A stretch of DNA of 64,000 nucleotides from Chinchilla lanigera. Its lineage: Eukaryota; Chordata; Mammalia; Rodentia; Chinchillidae. The DNA is taken from assembly GCF_000276665.1 (NCBI RefSeq), contig NW_004955473.1, positions 5,460,223 through 5,524,222 of the forward strand, written 5' to 3'. This document shows, one piece after another, positions 34,760 to 62,779 of the stretch. The position numbers and the translations under genes were made by a program. The first letter of the stretch is position 1, and each line of letters begins with the position of its first letter. Under the pieces are notes generated by a model. The model worked only from the letters and a program-made list of their open reading frames with translations, had not been told where the DNA came from and did no database searches.

Positions 34760-35010
34760 AAGTGGAGAGATGAGATTGTGAGCCAGACAGTCTGGGATTT
34801 GAATCTGGCTTCTGTCCCTAACTAGCTGTGAAATCTTAGATGAATTATTTAGCCTAGTTTTCCATTTTCTCATATATATAAAATGGGGGTAATATTTATT
34901 TCATGGAGTTATTGGGATCGTTAGCAATATCAAATGTTCAGAATCTATCACAGTATCTGATACAACATTGGGAACTCAAGAAATGGTATACTAGCTATTA
35001 GCCATTACCT
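34760..35010 (+). mobile_element. MIR SINE
   Basis: Forward MIR: gacagtctgggatttgaatc, aactagctgtgaaatcttag, tatataaaatgggggtaata. Confidence 0.85.
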
Positions 35011-35330
35011 TTTCATTAATATAGAGGGCACGAAGGAAATATCATTTTCAAAAATGTCACTATCATAAATGTTTTTAAGAAAAATCGGCAGAAAGCTTAT
35101 TCACATGAGCATAGTGGTATTGTAGTTGAAAGCAATATACTGTGACCAGAATATTTTGTACCAGCTCTTAAACATCAGTGGGGTAACGATGTGGTTTGAA
35201 GTCATATTAGTTTCAGTGATAAGTTTTAGATACAGGGTAAAAGATAAAAAGCCAAGCCCTTGACCTTGCCTTTATGACCTTTATAAAAATATGAAACTTT
35301 ATGACATGCTTTCTGCTAGATACCAAACAA

Positions 35331-35522
35331 GGTTGGCTACCTGAAAATAATTATGGGACAACCACTACAATGTTACAATCTGCTAAAATGGACAAATGGT
35401 ACTGAAGACAGACATTAGTTTTGAAGTTCCCAAATATAGTTTCAAAATTCTGCATAAAAGCTTGTTGTGTTCTCCAAGTCCAATGGGGTAGAATAATAAA
35501 AGAATATTTCAAATGAAAAGAC
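35331..35522 (+). repeat. 192-bp direct duplication, copy 1
   Basis: Matches 36594-36785 over 192 bp with five substitutions and no indel; both flanks diverge abruptly. It has no A-tail and no tRNA- or 7SL-like boxes. Confidence 0.93.
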
Positions 35523-35954
35523 ATATACTAAGGTAAAGTAGTAGCAGAGACAGAGCAAGGTGTTGAGTAGGCTTAGAAATGAGGTGACTTGAACAAACCC
35601 TACAGATCACAAATTTTAGGCAATTTTGCAAGTAAGGATAGTACATGCTCTGTAAATAGCAGCTGCTGCCATAAGCTAAAGGGCAATATTTACATGAGTC
35701 CTATGGCAAGGTCTATTGACTAAACATCAACCTATGCAGCCATATTCATATACTTGGTAGCACTTGGGGTCATGTCATTTTGACAAGCAGGGATCACATT
35801 ATATACACATGGAAAATTGCCAACATACTTCTGTCCCCCAAATCAATTTTTAATATTTTTTGGAACTTGGAACACATGTTCTTACAGAAATGGTGTGATA
35901 AAGGGATGTGGGTTTCCCAGATTTTCTCACAACAGTGCATTTTTTTGTTTGGTT

Positions 35955-36100
35955 TTTAAAAATTTGATTTTAAAGAATAAAAAAAGAGCAATAGCAAAAT
36001 AACAACAATATAGACAAAAACAAAAGACAGCAAAAACAATAAAAACGATACAGGGTTTCAAAACAAAACGATACGAATTATAACAACCATTGGTGAATTT
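35955..36100 (-). repeat. Unnamed interspersed repeat, copy 3 (3' part)
   Basis: Reverse complement of the 3' half of the 50820-51000 copy: attttaaagaataaaaaaag, caaaataacaacaatataga, gaattataacaaccattgg. Confidence 0.65.
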
Positions 36101-36114
36101 CTACCATCTTGTCT

Positions 36115-36295
36115 AGTGAAACTCTGTATCATTTCTAATGTTTTTTTAAAATTTTAAAAATTTTATTATTCTCTTTATTGGTTTGATCAGTCTTGCCCTC
36201 TTACATCCGGTGATCTGAGCAACTTCGTTGAAGATAACAATATGTAATATAACAACTGTTAATTCTTATCATTTTGTTTTGAAACAACAGTGAAT
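36115..36295 (+). repeat. Unnamed interspersed repeat, copy 4
   Basis: Forward copy: ttggtttgatcagtcttgcc, ggtgatctgagcaacttcgt, tgaagataacaatatgtaat. Lies opposite to copy 3 with about 15 bp between. Confidence 0.65.
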
Positions 36296-36603
36296 TTATT
36301 TCATGGTGTAACTGAAATACTGTACCTTGGCAAAGAGATGGACAGTGTAACAAAGTATCCTTGCAAGCAGGAACACATCAATACACAAAAAATATTTCTT
36401 AAGTATTTCTTTTTTGAAGCCCCCAGGCAATGAAAGGAGAATTCTGCTTTCCTTTACTGCAGTTTGGTGTAAAAGAAATCCTCCATTGTCACTCTCTGAA
36501 AAGGTCTTTCTCTTTAGGTGGATGCATGTATTGCAGCATCCTGCTATTTCAGTGTTTCTTGAACTTCTTCCAGCAGAGAATCCTTGATGACTTGGTTGGC
36601 TAC
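36280..36603 (-). other. Candidate orphan 3'-terminal exon
   Basis: On the minus strand an acceptor-like ttattttcag at 36604 is followed by an open frame VANQVIKDSLLEEVQETLK, a stop, about 240 bp without obvious repeat, and AATAAA at 36300-36295. The layout is that of a last exon with a 3' UTR. I do not recognise the peptide and found no upstream exon. The acceptor and the first nine bases of the exon lie in a 192-bp duplicated segment. It could be chance, a lost gene or a retrocopy remnant. Confidence 0.22.
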
Positions 36604-36785
36604 CTGAAAATAATTATGGGACAACCGCTACAATGTTACAATCTGCTAAAATGGACAAATGGTACTGAAGACAGAGATTAGTTTTGAAGTTCCCAAATAT
36701 AGTATCAAAATTCTGCATAAAAGCTTGTTTTGTTCTCCAAGTCCAATGGGGTAGAATAATAAAAGACTATTTCAAATGAAAAGAC
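36594..36785 (+). repeat. 192-bp direct duplication, copy 2
   Basis: Partner of 35331-35522, offset by exactly 1263 bp. On the minus strand its lower end carries the acceptor-like site of the candidate terminal exon, which suggests this copy is the source. Confidence 0.93.
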
Positions 36786-36909
36786 TGTGCAGGTGGGAAA
36801 GGGGTAGCAGGTCTAAGTCCTAAGCTTCTTTTTGAAGACACTTCACATTTTGCATCCCATTCCTTAGTATACCTGCACATTTTAATAGCAAAAAAATCAT
36901 ATTCAGACG

Positions 36910-37075
36910 ATCAGTTGCTGGGTGTGGTGGCACATACCTGTAATCCCAGCACTCAGGAGGCTGAGGCAGGAAGATGGTTGCAAGTTCGAGGCCAGCCTGG
37001 GCTACAAAGTGAGTTCAAGACCAGCCTGAGCTGCATAGTGAGACCCTGTCTCAAAAAGACAAAACAAAAACAAAT
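36910..37075 (+). mobile_element. B1-type SINE
   Basis: Full unit from gctgggtgtggtggcacata to gaccctgtctcaaaaagac with A-rich tail. Flanked by acgatcagtt / atgatcagtt. Confidence 0.92.
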
Positions 37076-37079
37076 CAAA

Positions 37080-38370
37080 TGATCAGTTAAGTGGCTTAAT
37101 TCCATCCAATTTATTTTTGCTCCAGGAATAGGAACCATTTTTATATGGACACATCCTATTCTTATTAGATAGTACATGGATGTGAAATATGGTCAATGGG
37201 GAGAGGAATCCAAAGAACATACTGAAGATGAAATCAAAATGAAGCCAGTGCTACCAGCCTGTCCTTCCTTCGCTCACCCTTTCACACACCAGTGTCTTTT
37301 CTGCCTCATTTTATCTGTTCAGAACCAGTCTCTGGAAAAGATGTGACACTTCTTCACACTAAGGTGTTAAAGACCAATGTTGGTTAAAATGTCACAAGGG
37401 TTTTTGCGTATTAAGGATTCACAGTTTTAAAACAAAAAGGAATTTAGGGTATTATTCCCAGGAAAAAGAAATACATCTGGGTTCAACTGTGTGTCATCTT
37501 ATTTGCCTAAGTCATATTTTATTCCAGATTGATAATTTAGGAAGGCACACTAAAGGAAATTAGTCAGGACTTCTTTTTACATTAGAACGTATTTGCTTCA
37601 TTTTGGAAACTGTATGTTTTATGGTTGTTTGATATAAATTTTGTCTGTTTTGTTATGTCTTGCCTGTAATGACTGAATTTTAGAGGTTAGATTGTAGATC
37701 TTCTCATTATAGATCAGATTAAATGATGAGAAGAACAATATTTAATAATTACAGTCGCACGCTGTTGCACCCATTACAAAATGCTTTTACCTCCACGAAC
37801 AAGCACATTACCGGCGGCGAATCACAACCAAACAATGAGGATGCGAATAGAACAAAAATGAAAAACCTCACAGGTATTCAATTGTCATTAATATTAGGTT
37901 CCTACCATAGATTGCTCAGGATTTTGTGGAGACCTTGACCTTGATCCCCTGGACTGAGAGGCGCCAGAGTGGAAAATAGAACAAATATACACAAAACCCC
38001 AGTCAATTTCTACCTTGTAAGCGAGTATTTGCAATCAAGAGTTTCAAGGAGTGCTTTCACCACAGAATTTAGGAAGGCGGGAATAGCATCACCAATCTGA
38101 CTCCCTTAGGGACCTCCTTAAGGCCAGTTCCCAGACAGGTTCTGGGCTTTGCAAATCTTCAGAACAATCTTCCAAGGTGCAGTTATAAACCGAGTAAAAG
38201 TTCTTTGTGCAAGAAGGGGAGAACGCCCCGAGGTACAAAGAGCAGATTTCAGACAGAGGATTCCTTTCGTGCACATCTGCGAGGGGACGCTCAGGCTCAC
38301 TGTTGGGGCTTGTGGGAAAGGTTTTTAGGGGGACTCAAACTGCAGGTTACCACCTCCACCCCTGTCCGCA
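37080..38370. other. SMARCA1 upstream region, no recognised element
   Basis: No repeat or exon recognised. CpG density rises towards 38200. Confidence 0.55.
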
Positions 38371-38530
38371 CCCCACACTCAGGCAACAGTTGGTCGTGCG
38401 GGGCCAGGCCAGGCTCTGGGTGGGGAAGGGGAGTCTCGCGATCATTGGGGGGGGTGGGGAAAAGGGGGAGGGTGAGGGAGGGAGGCCATGACGTAGGGTG
38501 GGTGGACGGAAGTGGGGCAGGGTTGAGGGT

Positions 38531-38538
38531 TATTTAAA
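38531..38538 (+). promoter_or_regulatory. SMARCA1: TATA-like box of SMARCA1
   Basis: TATTTAAA followed by a G-run, about 140 bp upstream of the ATG. If used, transcription would start near 38560 and give a 5' UTR of about 120 nt. Inference from position and sequence only. Confidence 0.4.
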
Positions 38539-38678
38539 GGGGGGGGGCAAGCGAAGGGGTTGGAAGCGGAGTGATTCCCCAGCCCTGCTCCATCCAGCTC
38601 TCGCCAGTGCAGCCGCTCCCACCGCACGGGAGCCCTTGTCCCTCTCCTCGTCCCCCTCGTCGTTCCCGCTCTAACGCC

Positions 38679-56029
<17,351 letters not shown>

Positions 56030-57298
56030 GTAAGCAATAGCAGAAAAGAAATTCAGTAACTATATATTACATGTAAAATGTATGTAAAATATACATACAT
56101 CTGAGCCAGAAAATAAACTTCCACAGAATCCATTTGAACTTGTAGGTTTGGCTGTTGGTCAATCTCACTGCTTCTCCCTTCCAGATTTTCTGACTGCCTC
56201 TGGTCAGCAGACTCCACTATCCCTTCAGCCTGACTGTAGAATACCTCTTGTGGCTTGGTCTCCCCCACGATGTGTTCCTCTCCAGTAGAGGCTCTTCATC
56301 ATCCAATACCTCACAGGTCCTGGGGTAGTATTATTATTCTTTTAGTTCCCCGAGGCCACTGCTAAGCCACTACTTCCCCACTGTAATGCATAACATTTAT
56401 CCCGTGAGGCCCAGTTGTCTTACAGACCCATCATCTCTACCCATTCTCTTTTTATCATCTGTGTATCACCTGTTGACCTTCTCTCATTCACTGAACACCA
56501 GTTTTCATTCTTTGATAACAACTTCATGTATCCTTACAGGTATTTCACTCATGTTAACTCTTGTGCCTGTTCTGTTACCTTAAAGAGACCTGTAGTCTCT
56601 AGGCCGCTGTTTCTTCTCCCGACATATCAACCCAGTTCTACTAGGGTTCTTTTCTGTATCCAGCAATATGCCCCTTTAGCAGTAAGCACATTTTCATCAC
56701 CTGGACAATTCTTTTTGCCAGTTGTCCCCAACTCCTGTGCTCCCTTGTCCATCTGCAATAGTACTTGAACACCTGAAACTGGAATAACACAACTGTCTGT
56801 CTTCTGAGTATAAATTCTGTGCTACCACTAGTTAGCAGAGTGACCTTTGTGCTAGGCTGGGTGAACACTTTTAAAGAAAATTTTACAACTCTGTAGGAGG
56901 AACTACTATGATATTGTGTTCTCTAGCATGAGCTGTGATTTTGTGATACAACTGTACTGTCTATGTAGCTTTCTACAGGCCTCTTTCCTATTTCCTACAA
57001 AAGCTATTTTAGACATTCGCAGTCAAGACTTGTCCCAGGTATCTCCTGCCCTCTGCTCCTCTGAGAAGGTAACTTCTCTTCGCAAAGAGAAAATAGACGT
57101 TACTGGCCAGGAACTCCCCTTAAGCAGGTCTGTCTTCTAAGGGTGTCTGCATCTGTCCTAACTTCTGTCTGAGGTGAAGTGTTGTCTTTTCTTTGGTCAA
57201 TGGCTAAGTCTTCCATATGAACATTAGATCTAATCTCCTGCTGTTTCCTTATGGACTCTTTCCCATGATTTATCATTTTTTGGTGGTTTATCACTTTT
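56030..57298 (+). other. SMARCA1: SMARCA1 intron 9, first part
   Basis: Pyrimidine-rich, no element firmly assigned. The 117-codon frame at 56415-56768 shows no similarity I recognise. Confidence 0.45.
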
Positions 57299-57299
57299 T

Positions 57300-57645
57300 T
57301 GGTGGTTGTTTAAGTCACTTTTTCATTGCTGGTATACAGTGTAACACATTAACAGATGAAAGGAGGAGAGATAAATTTTGGCTCACATTTTACAAGTTTC
57401 AGTACACATTCAACACGCGTAAACACAGGAAGTGTGGATAAGGGTCTGGGCAGAGGAAAGCTGCTCACCTCATGGCAGCCAGAAAGCAGAGAGCAAAGGG
57501 AGGAGCTGGGAAGGGAGATGCACCCTTGCGGGTCATGTCCACAATGACCACCTCTTCTGACCAGACCCCATGTCCAAAGAGCAAGCCAGCTCTGATGCCT
57601 CCATAATCCAGTCACCCTCCAAACACATGAGGCTTTGGAATCTAT
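57300..57645 (-). mobile_element. Solo MaLR-like LTR
   Basis: Same order of blocks as 15750-16305: ttttggctcacattttacaa, catggcagccagaaagcaga, gagggagctggg-like block, tccagtcaccctcc, aacacatgaggctttgg. Confidence 0.6.
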
Positions 57646-57649
57646 CTAA

Positions 57650-58196
57650 TTTTTTAATTTTATTTTTTGTTAGTACATAATGATTGGGGCTGGGGATTAA
57701 GCTCAGCAGCACAGCGCCTGCCTGACAAGTCTGATGTCATGAGTTTGATTCCTGGTACTGGAAAAAAACCCACCCCCCCCCAAAAAAGTACATAATGATT
57801 ATGTTTCTCAAAGAGGGTTGGTACATGTTCATAATCCATCTGAATTATTTTTGCATCCCCTTTCCCCTCCCTCCATCTCTTGTTTGCCTTCCTTTTTGCA
57901 AAGGAACTATCTCCCTGTTTCCTACTATCTGTCTTTTATTTTGCTGTTTATTTATATTTTGGGTTCTTATGTAAGGGAATTATGTGGTATTTAAGCTTGT
58001 GTTTTGTATTTATTTCACTTAACATTATGGTCTCTAGGTATGTCCATTTTCCTACAAATGACTCAAGTTTATCCTTTATGGCAGAGTAGTACTCCATTAT
58101 GTACAAATAACCATATTTTCTTTATCAATTCGTCTGTTGAGGAACATATGGTCTACCTCCAAGATTTAGCTGTTCTAAATTATGCTGCTATAAATA
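57650..58196 (-). mobile_element. L1 3' end, cut by the gap
   Basis: Reverse-strand L1: tatttcacttaacattatgg, gagtagtactccattatgta, ttctaaattatgctgctata. Hosts an ID SINE. Confidence 0.85.
57686..57786 (+). mobile_element. ID-type SINE inside the L1
   Basis: ggggctggggattaagctca, A-tail partly turned to C-run. Perfect 14-bp duplication agtacataatgatt at 57672-57685 and 57787-57800. Confidence 0.96.
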
Positions 58197-58296
58197 NNNN
58201 NNNNNNNNNNNNNNNNNNNNNNNNNNNNNNNNNNNNNNNNNNNNNNNNNNNNNNNNNNNNNNNNNNNNNNNNNNNNNNNNNNNNNNNNNNNNNNNN
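58197..58296. other. Assembly gap of 100 N
   Basis: Exactly 100 N, bordered by TA-rich sequence inside an L1 in SMARCA1 intron 9. Confidence 0.99.
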
Positions 58297-58329
58297 ATAT
58301 ATAAAACATATCTAACTCTTTTAGGAATA

Positions 58330-58413
58330 TTTGTTTGTGGTGCTGGGGTTTAAACCCAGGGCCTTGTGCATGCAAGACAATAGCTCTACCACTGAGCCAT
58401 ATCCTCAGCCCTA
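58330..58413 (-). mobile_element. Old ID-like SINE
   Basis: Reverse unit: gtgctggggtttaaacccag, ccttgtgcatgcaagacaat, ccactgagccatatcctcag. Confidence 0.82.
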
Positions 58414-59062
58414 GGGAATATGTATGGAGTAAAGAAGCAGTGCAGTTTAAGGCATGGGGCAAGGGGATTGGAAGTGAAGTCTTCAGTGGCGTGTGCATGC
58501 ATAATCAGTCTTCAGGGATTGTCATGAGACACATGTTCAGAAAATGGCATTAACATGATCTCAGAGTGGAGTTTCTGGCCTAGTGATACCACAAGGTCAC
58601 CCATCAGATACCTGAGGAAGCCCAAGTGAAGAGTCAGTGGTTTTGACTGAAATGGCCTGAAAACTATGAAAAGTAACCTAGTGACCTATCATCATAATCC
58701 ATATGTCAGAAGTATTTTTTTCAGTAAAGCCAGTGGGATATTGATAATCTTGTTTGTAGTTCAACTGAGTGTCCTGCAGAATGAATGATTTAAAAATCAA
58801 CTAGAAGAAATAACTAAGGGGAAATATAGGGTTTCAGAGTCCAAAGTAGAAAGTTGGTTAGTGTGAATGAGACTGAGCCTGTCCTCCATGAAGTCTTGGA
58901 GTATGAGGTCTCACTCTTTTGTTAGTTGTATTCTTGAGAAGTTGAATGTTCTGAGATGCTGCTGAGCTGGAACAGGTGCATATTTACAATCCCATGCTCT
59001 GCTTTTAGTAAATGCCCATCAGATGGGCTGTGGCCCATGGAGCAAGGGGTCATTTTTTATTT
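58414..59062 (+). other. SMARCA1: SMARCA1 intron 9, no recognised element
   Basis: Unique sequence. Confidence 0.5.
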
Positions 59063-59063
59063 T

Positions 59064-59200
59064 ACTTTTTTCTGAGGCAAGATCTCATTTTGTAGTTGAG
59101 GTTGGCCTTGGACTCACTATGTAGCCCAGGCTGGCCTCAAACACACAGCAATCCTCCTGAGTACTGGGATTACAGGCGTGTACCACCATGCCCAGTTTGG
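59064..59200 (-). mobile_element. B1-type SINE
   Basis: Reverse B1: cttggactcactatgtagcc, gtactgggattacaggcgtg. Confidence 0.9.
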
Positions 59201-59643
59201 GGTCATTTTTTTCAAATCCACATCCACTCACCCTCACACACAATACATGACACTGCTCTCCTGCTACACTGTATTTATACCTGTGAGTCTCTTTTTCTTC
59301 CCTTCACAGCTGTCTTCTTGAAAGAGTACTTACCTCTCCTCTACTACCTAACTTCTGGCCACTCCTAAATCCATTGACTACAGGCAAGTGAAATCTGTCT
59401 CACAGTCTTCAGTGATTTTTTGCCTCCTGAATTCAGGCTATACTTTTTGGTCTTACCTTTTCTGTACTATGTAGCATCTTACCTTTTCCGTACTATGTAG
59501 TACTGCTAATCACTCCTGCTGCTGAAAACTCATTCCTGCTTGGTTTCCCTGGGAAATCCACTCCATGGTTTCACTTACCACCTATATATTATGGATAACT
59601 CCCGAATTTACTTCTTGTATCTTTCTCTTAAGCTCTATACAGT

Positions 59644-59930
59644 ATCCCTCTCTTATCCATGGTTTTATTTATTTATTTTTATTTTGCTTTTATTTTTATT
59701 TTCCGTGATTTTAGTTACACAAGGTCATCTACAGATTAAAGTATTAATCAAAAAATTCATAACTGTTAGGAGGAACACATTTGCATAACTTTGATTAAAG
59801 CATAAGTTGCAATTGTTTTATGATTAACTTATTAGTTATTATAATCTGTGGCTGTGCTGAATATATAAATGAAGCTTTATAATAGTTGTGGGTGTATAGG
59901 AAAAATCATAGTGTATATAACATTCTGTAC
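59644..59930 (+). mobile_element. Tigger-like (TcMar) DNA transposon relic
   Basis: Begins cagtatccctctcttatcca with a Tigger-type end, and keeps the 3' block tataaatgaagctttataat and gtataggaaaaatcatagtg. Internal sequence deleted; the far inverted end is not visible. Confidence 0.65.
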
Positions 59931-60029
59931 AACCTCCTCATCATCCTCTTGCTCCTCATTCCAGACTGCATTCCCATCTCCACAAAGTGTACCTTGTTTC
60001 TGATCAAATTCCTTTTATTTGATCTTTAA

Positions 60030-60175
60030 ATTACTTGTCATTCTTTATGGCTGAGTAGTACTCCATTGTGTATACATATATTACATTTCTTTTATCCAGT
60101 CAGTTTTAAATGGGCATATAGGTCACTCTCAAAATTGAGCTCTCATAAATTTTGTTACAGCAGTTTAACTCTTAA
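60030..60175 (-). mobile_element. L1 3'-end fragment
   Basis: Reverse-strand L1: tatggctgagtagtactcca, ttgtgtatacatatattaca. Confidence 0.7.
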
Positions 60176-60534
60176 AAATCTCTCTTAATACAAGCGGCCC
60201 AAATCAGAAACCAGAAGTTTTACTTTATACTCTTCCCTTTTTAAATCTCCTATGAACTTTAATAATGAGTTACAGTTTACTAAATATCTCTCATAATTAA
60301 TATCTACACATGTACTACCACAGTATCCATACCAGACTTAGAAATAGGTATCATTCTCTATGTTGTAGAAAAACATTAAAGTATGCAAATAGATATCATT
60401 CTCCATGTCATAGAAAACTTTAAAATACGCTTACCATAAATATTTTTTGGATCAACGAGTAAAGAAATTTCAGGTTATTAATTTAAAGAACTTGCCTTGG
60501 ATCCTGACACCTAATCAGGGACTGAGTGATTTCA

Positions 60535-60735
60535 GAACCATCTTGGTCTAGGGTTGAATTCTGCTTCTGCCATTTATTAGCAAAGTGACTTCGGTGAAAT
60601 TAGTAACATTGAAATAATCACATTTCACTGAAGTATTTATCACAAGGAGCAAATACTACATGTAAAGTTCACAGTACAGTGTCTGGCACATTGTAAGTAG
60701 TACTCTACAGATTGGAACACTATTATTTTCTTGTG
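60535..60735 (+). mobile_element. MIR SINE
   Basis: Forward MIR: tctgcttctgccatttatta, agtgtctggcacattgtaag. Confidence 0.75.
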
Positions 60736-60954
60736 ATAGAATCTGTCTTCTAGCTATACTGATTATCTTTTTTCTCTATTCACTCAGCTTCCTTAGCATT
60801 GAGTTATTTTCTCCTTATTTATGTAACTACTTTGAACTGATCTGCATTTTAATTGCATTTTTGTAGACTTTTTGATCAAAGCTCTGACTTCAGATTTCCC
60901 CTTAAGTTTAGATTTTTTTATATTGCTGAAGCTTTTAAAACAGTAGAGTTTTCA

Positions 60955-61128
60955 GAAGCTGGGTGTAGTGGTGCATGCCTGTAATCCCAGCACTCTGGAG
61001 GCTGAGGCAGGAGGATCTTTATGAATTTGAGACCAGCCTGCGCTACAAAGTGAGCTCAAGACCAGCCTGAACTGCATAGTGAGACCCTGTCTCAAACACA
61101 CACACACACACAGACACACACACACACA
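60955..61128 (+). mobile_element. B1-type SINE with a (CA)n tail
   Basis: Full B1 from gctgggtgtagtggtgcatg to gagaccctgtctcaaac, with its tail expanded into (CA)n at 61094-61128. Confidence 0.93.
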
Positions 61129-61134
61129 GTTCTC

Positions 61135-61320
61135 CAAGCTGGACATGGTGGTGCACACCTGTAATCCTAGCACTTTGGGAGGCTGAGGCAGGTGGATCAC
61201 AAGTTGAAACCCATTTTGGGTCACTTAGTAAGACTCTGTCTCAAAAGAAAAATTTTTAAAAAGGCCTGGGTCTGTAGTTCAGTGTGAAGGGCCTGGGTTC
61301 AATCCCCAATACTCATTCCC
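61135..61320 (+). mobile_element. Composite SINE: B1-like then ID-like
   Basis: A monomer from gctggacatggtggtgcaca to gactctgtctcaaaag, followed at once by tRNA-type ctgggtctgtagttcagtgt and gggttcaatcccc. A CA-rich tail follows to 61373. Confidence 0.8.
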
Positions 61321-61375
61321 TTACACACATGCACACACACAAACATGCACACTCTCACACATACACACATACACC

Positions 61376-62079
61376 GTATTCCTTAGTGCTTATTCAGTGG
61401 TCAAGTCTTTTTGTCTTAATTTTTTTTAAATATAAAATGATGGGGGTAATTATTTAATGACATAGAAAAATAACACGAAATAAGCTGGTTATAAGTAGTA
61501 GGCAGAGGATGACTTCACTTTTCATACAAAGTAAAATGTATAAACATGCATATAAAAACCTGGAAGGTCACGTATCAATAGCATTCCTTGTGTCCAGGGA
61601 ATATTCTTTCTTTGCTTTTGGGTATTTTTTGAAATACAGTTATTTGTGAAACAAATAGTAGTAAAGAAACAGTTATTTTGTGCCAGGAATTAGGAACCCA
61701 AGAAGCCAAGCCAGATGTTCAGTAGTCAAAGTCTGAAATACAAAGAGGTCCAGCCAGGATAACACTGGTCACATAGAGGTGGACACTGTTTTTTTTCCTA
61801 GTGTAGTGCCATTTATCCAACTCCTTTCTCTACACTTGATGCCCTCTGCGTAAGTATATTTAATGAGACTCTTATGAATATTAAATGGCATGATAGCAGT
61901 TTGAATTGCTACTAAATTTAGCTATTTTGAAGTAATACACCACAAAAAACTCACCAGAAATCAAGTGGTCCTACACAGAAACACATCCCTGTGTTTTCTG
62001 TTCTCTGTTGATTTCAGTTTTTGCTACACATGTAGTTTGTTTCATGGACCTGGAAGAGGTAGTTTTTTTCCTCACAAAG
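61376..62079 (+). other. SMARCA1: SMARCA1 intron 9, no recognised element
   Basis: Unique AT-rich sequence. Confidence 0.5.
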
Positions 62080-62091
62080 AATCTAACAATG

Positions 62092-62192
62092 GGGGCTGGG
62101 GATTTAGCTCAGCGGCACAGTGCCTGCCTGGCAAGCGCAAGATCGTGAGTTCGATTCCTGGTACGGGGGAAAAAAAAAAAAAGAAAAAAACA
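62092..62192 (+). mobile_element. ID-type SINE, young copy
   Basis: Intact ID unit with A-tail; 12-bp duplication aatctaacaatg / aatctaacagtg at 62080-62091 and 62193-62204. Confidence 0.95.
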
Positions 62193-62779
62193 AATCTAAC
62201 AGTGCACACTGAGCACTGTCTCAGACTTGGTTTTAAGTTTCCTGATAACTGCCTTTGTCTTCTAAGTATGCTGCAGAGTTAGAAGTTTTTACCAAAGCCC
62301 AAACTACCTCTCAATAAGCCTAAATATTACCCTTCTTTATTCTTTTTAAAGGAAAGCTTGTTGTTTAGAGCCAGGAGCATCAAAACAACACCGTTTACCT
62401 ACAGCTGCTTCTTAGGCATCTCTCGAAGCGCTCTGCCTTTTTGAACTGCAGCATTTTCAGGAGTTGTTCCCATCCACTCTTGAGGTCCAGGACACAAAAT
62501 CAAAAAGCAGACCTAGATTTTCTTCTGTATTACCACCACCTGTCCAGCATACTAAGTCACTCTGCATAGTAAGTTAACATAGCAATCAATCTACACCACA
62601 AAAATCTTCATGTAGTATAAAGGAAAGGGCCAAAAAAGAATTATATTGGTAATTAAAACAGTAGCAAAAAGTTTTGCAGGTAGTATTTAAAATTAAAACA
62701 TTGTAGGATCACAAGCAAAGATGAGAAAGACTTGAAGGGCTACAAAAATTTCTTTGTAAGGGAAAAAAGTTTAAGAGAG

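Noticed and set aside
56415..56768. 117-codon frame in SMARCA1 intron 9 as a gene
   Set aside because: No recognisable domain, pyrimidine-rich composition, and no promoter or polyadenylation context.
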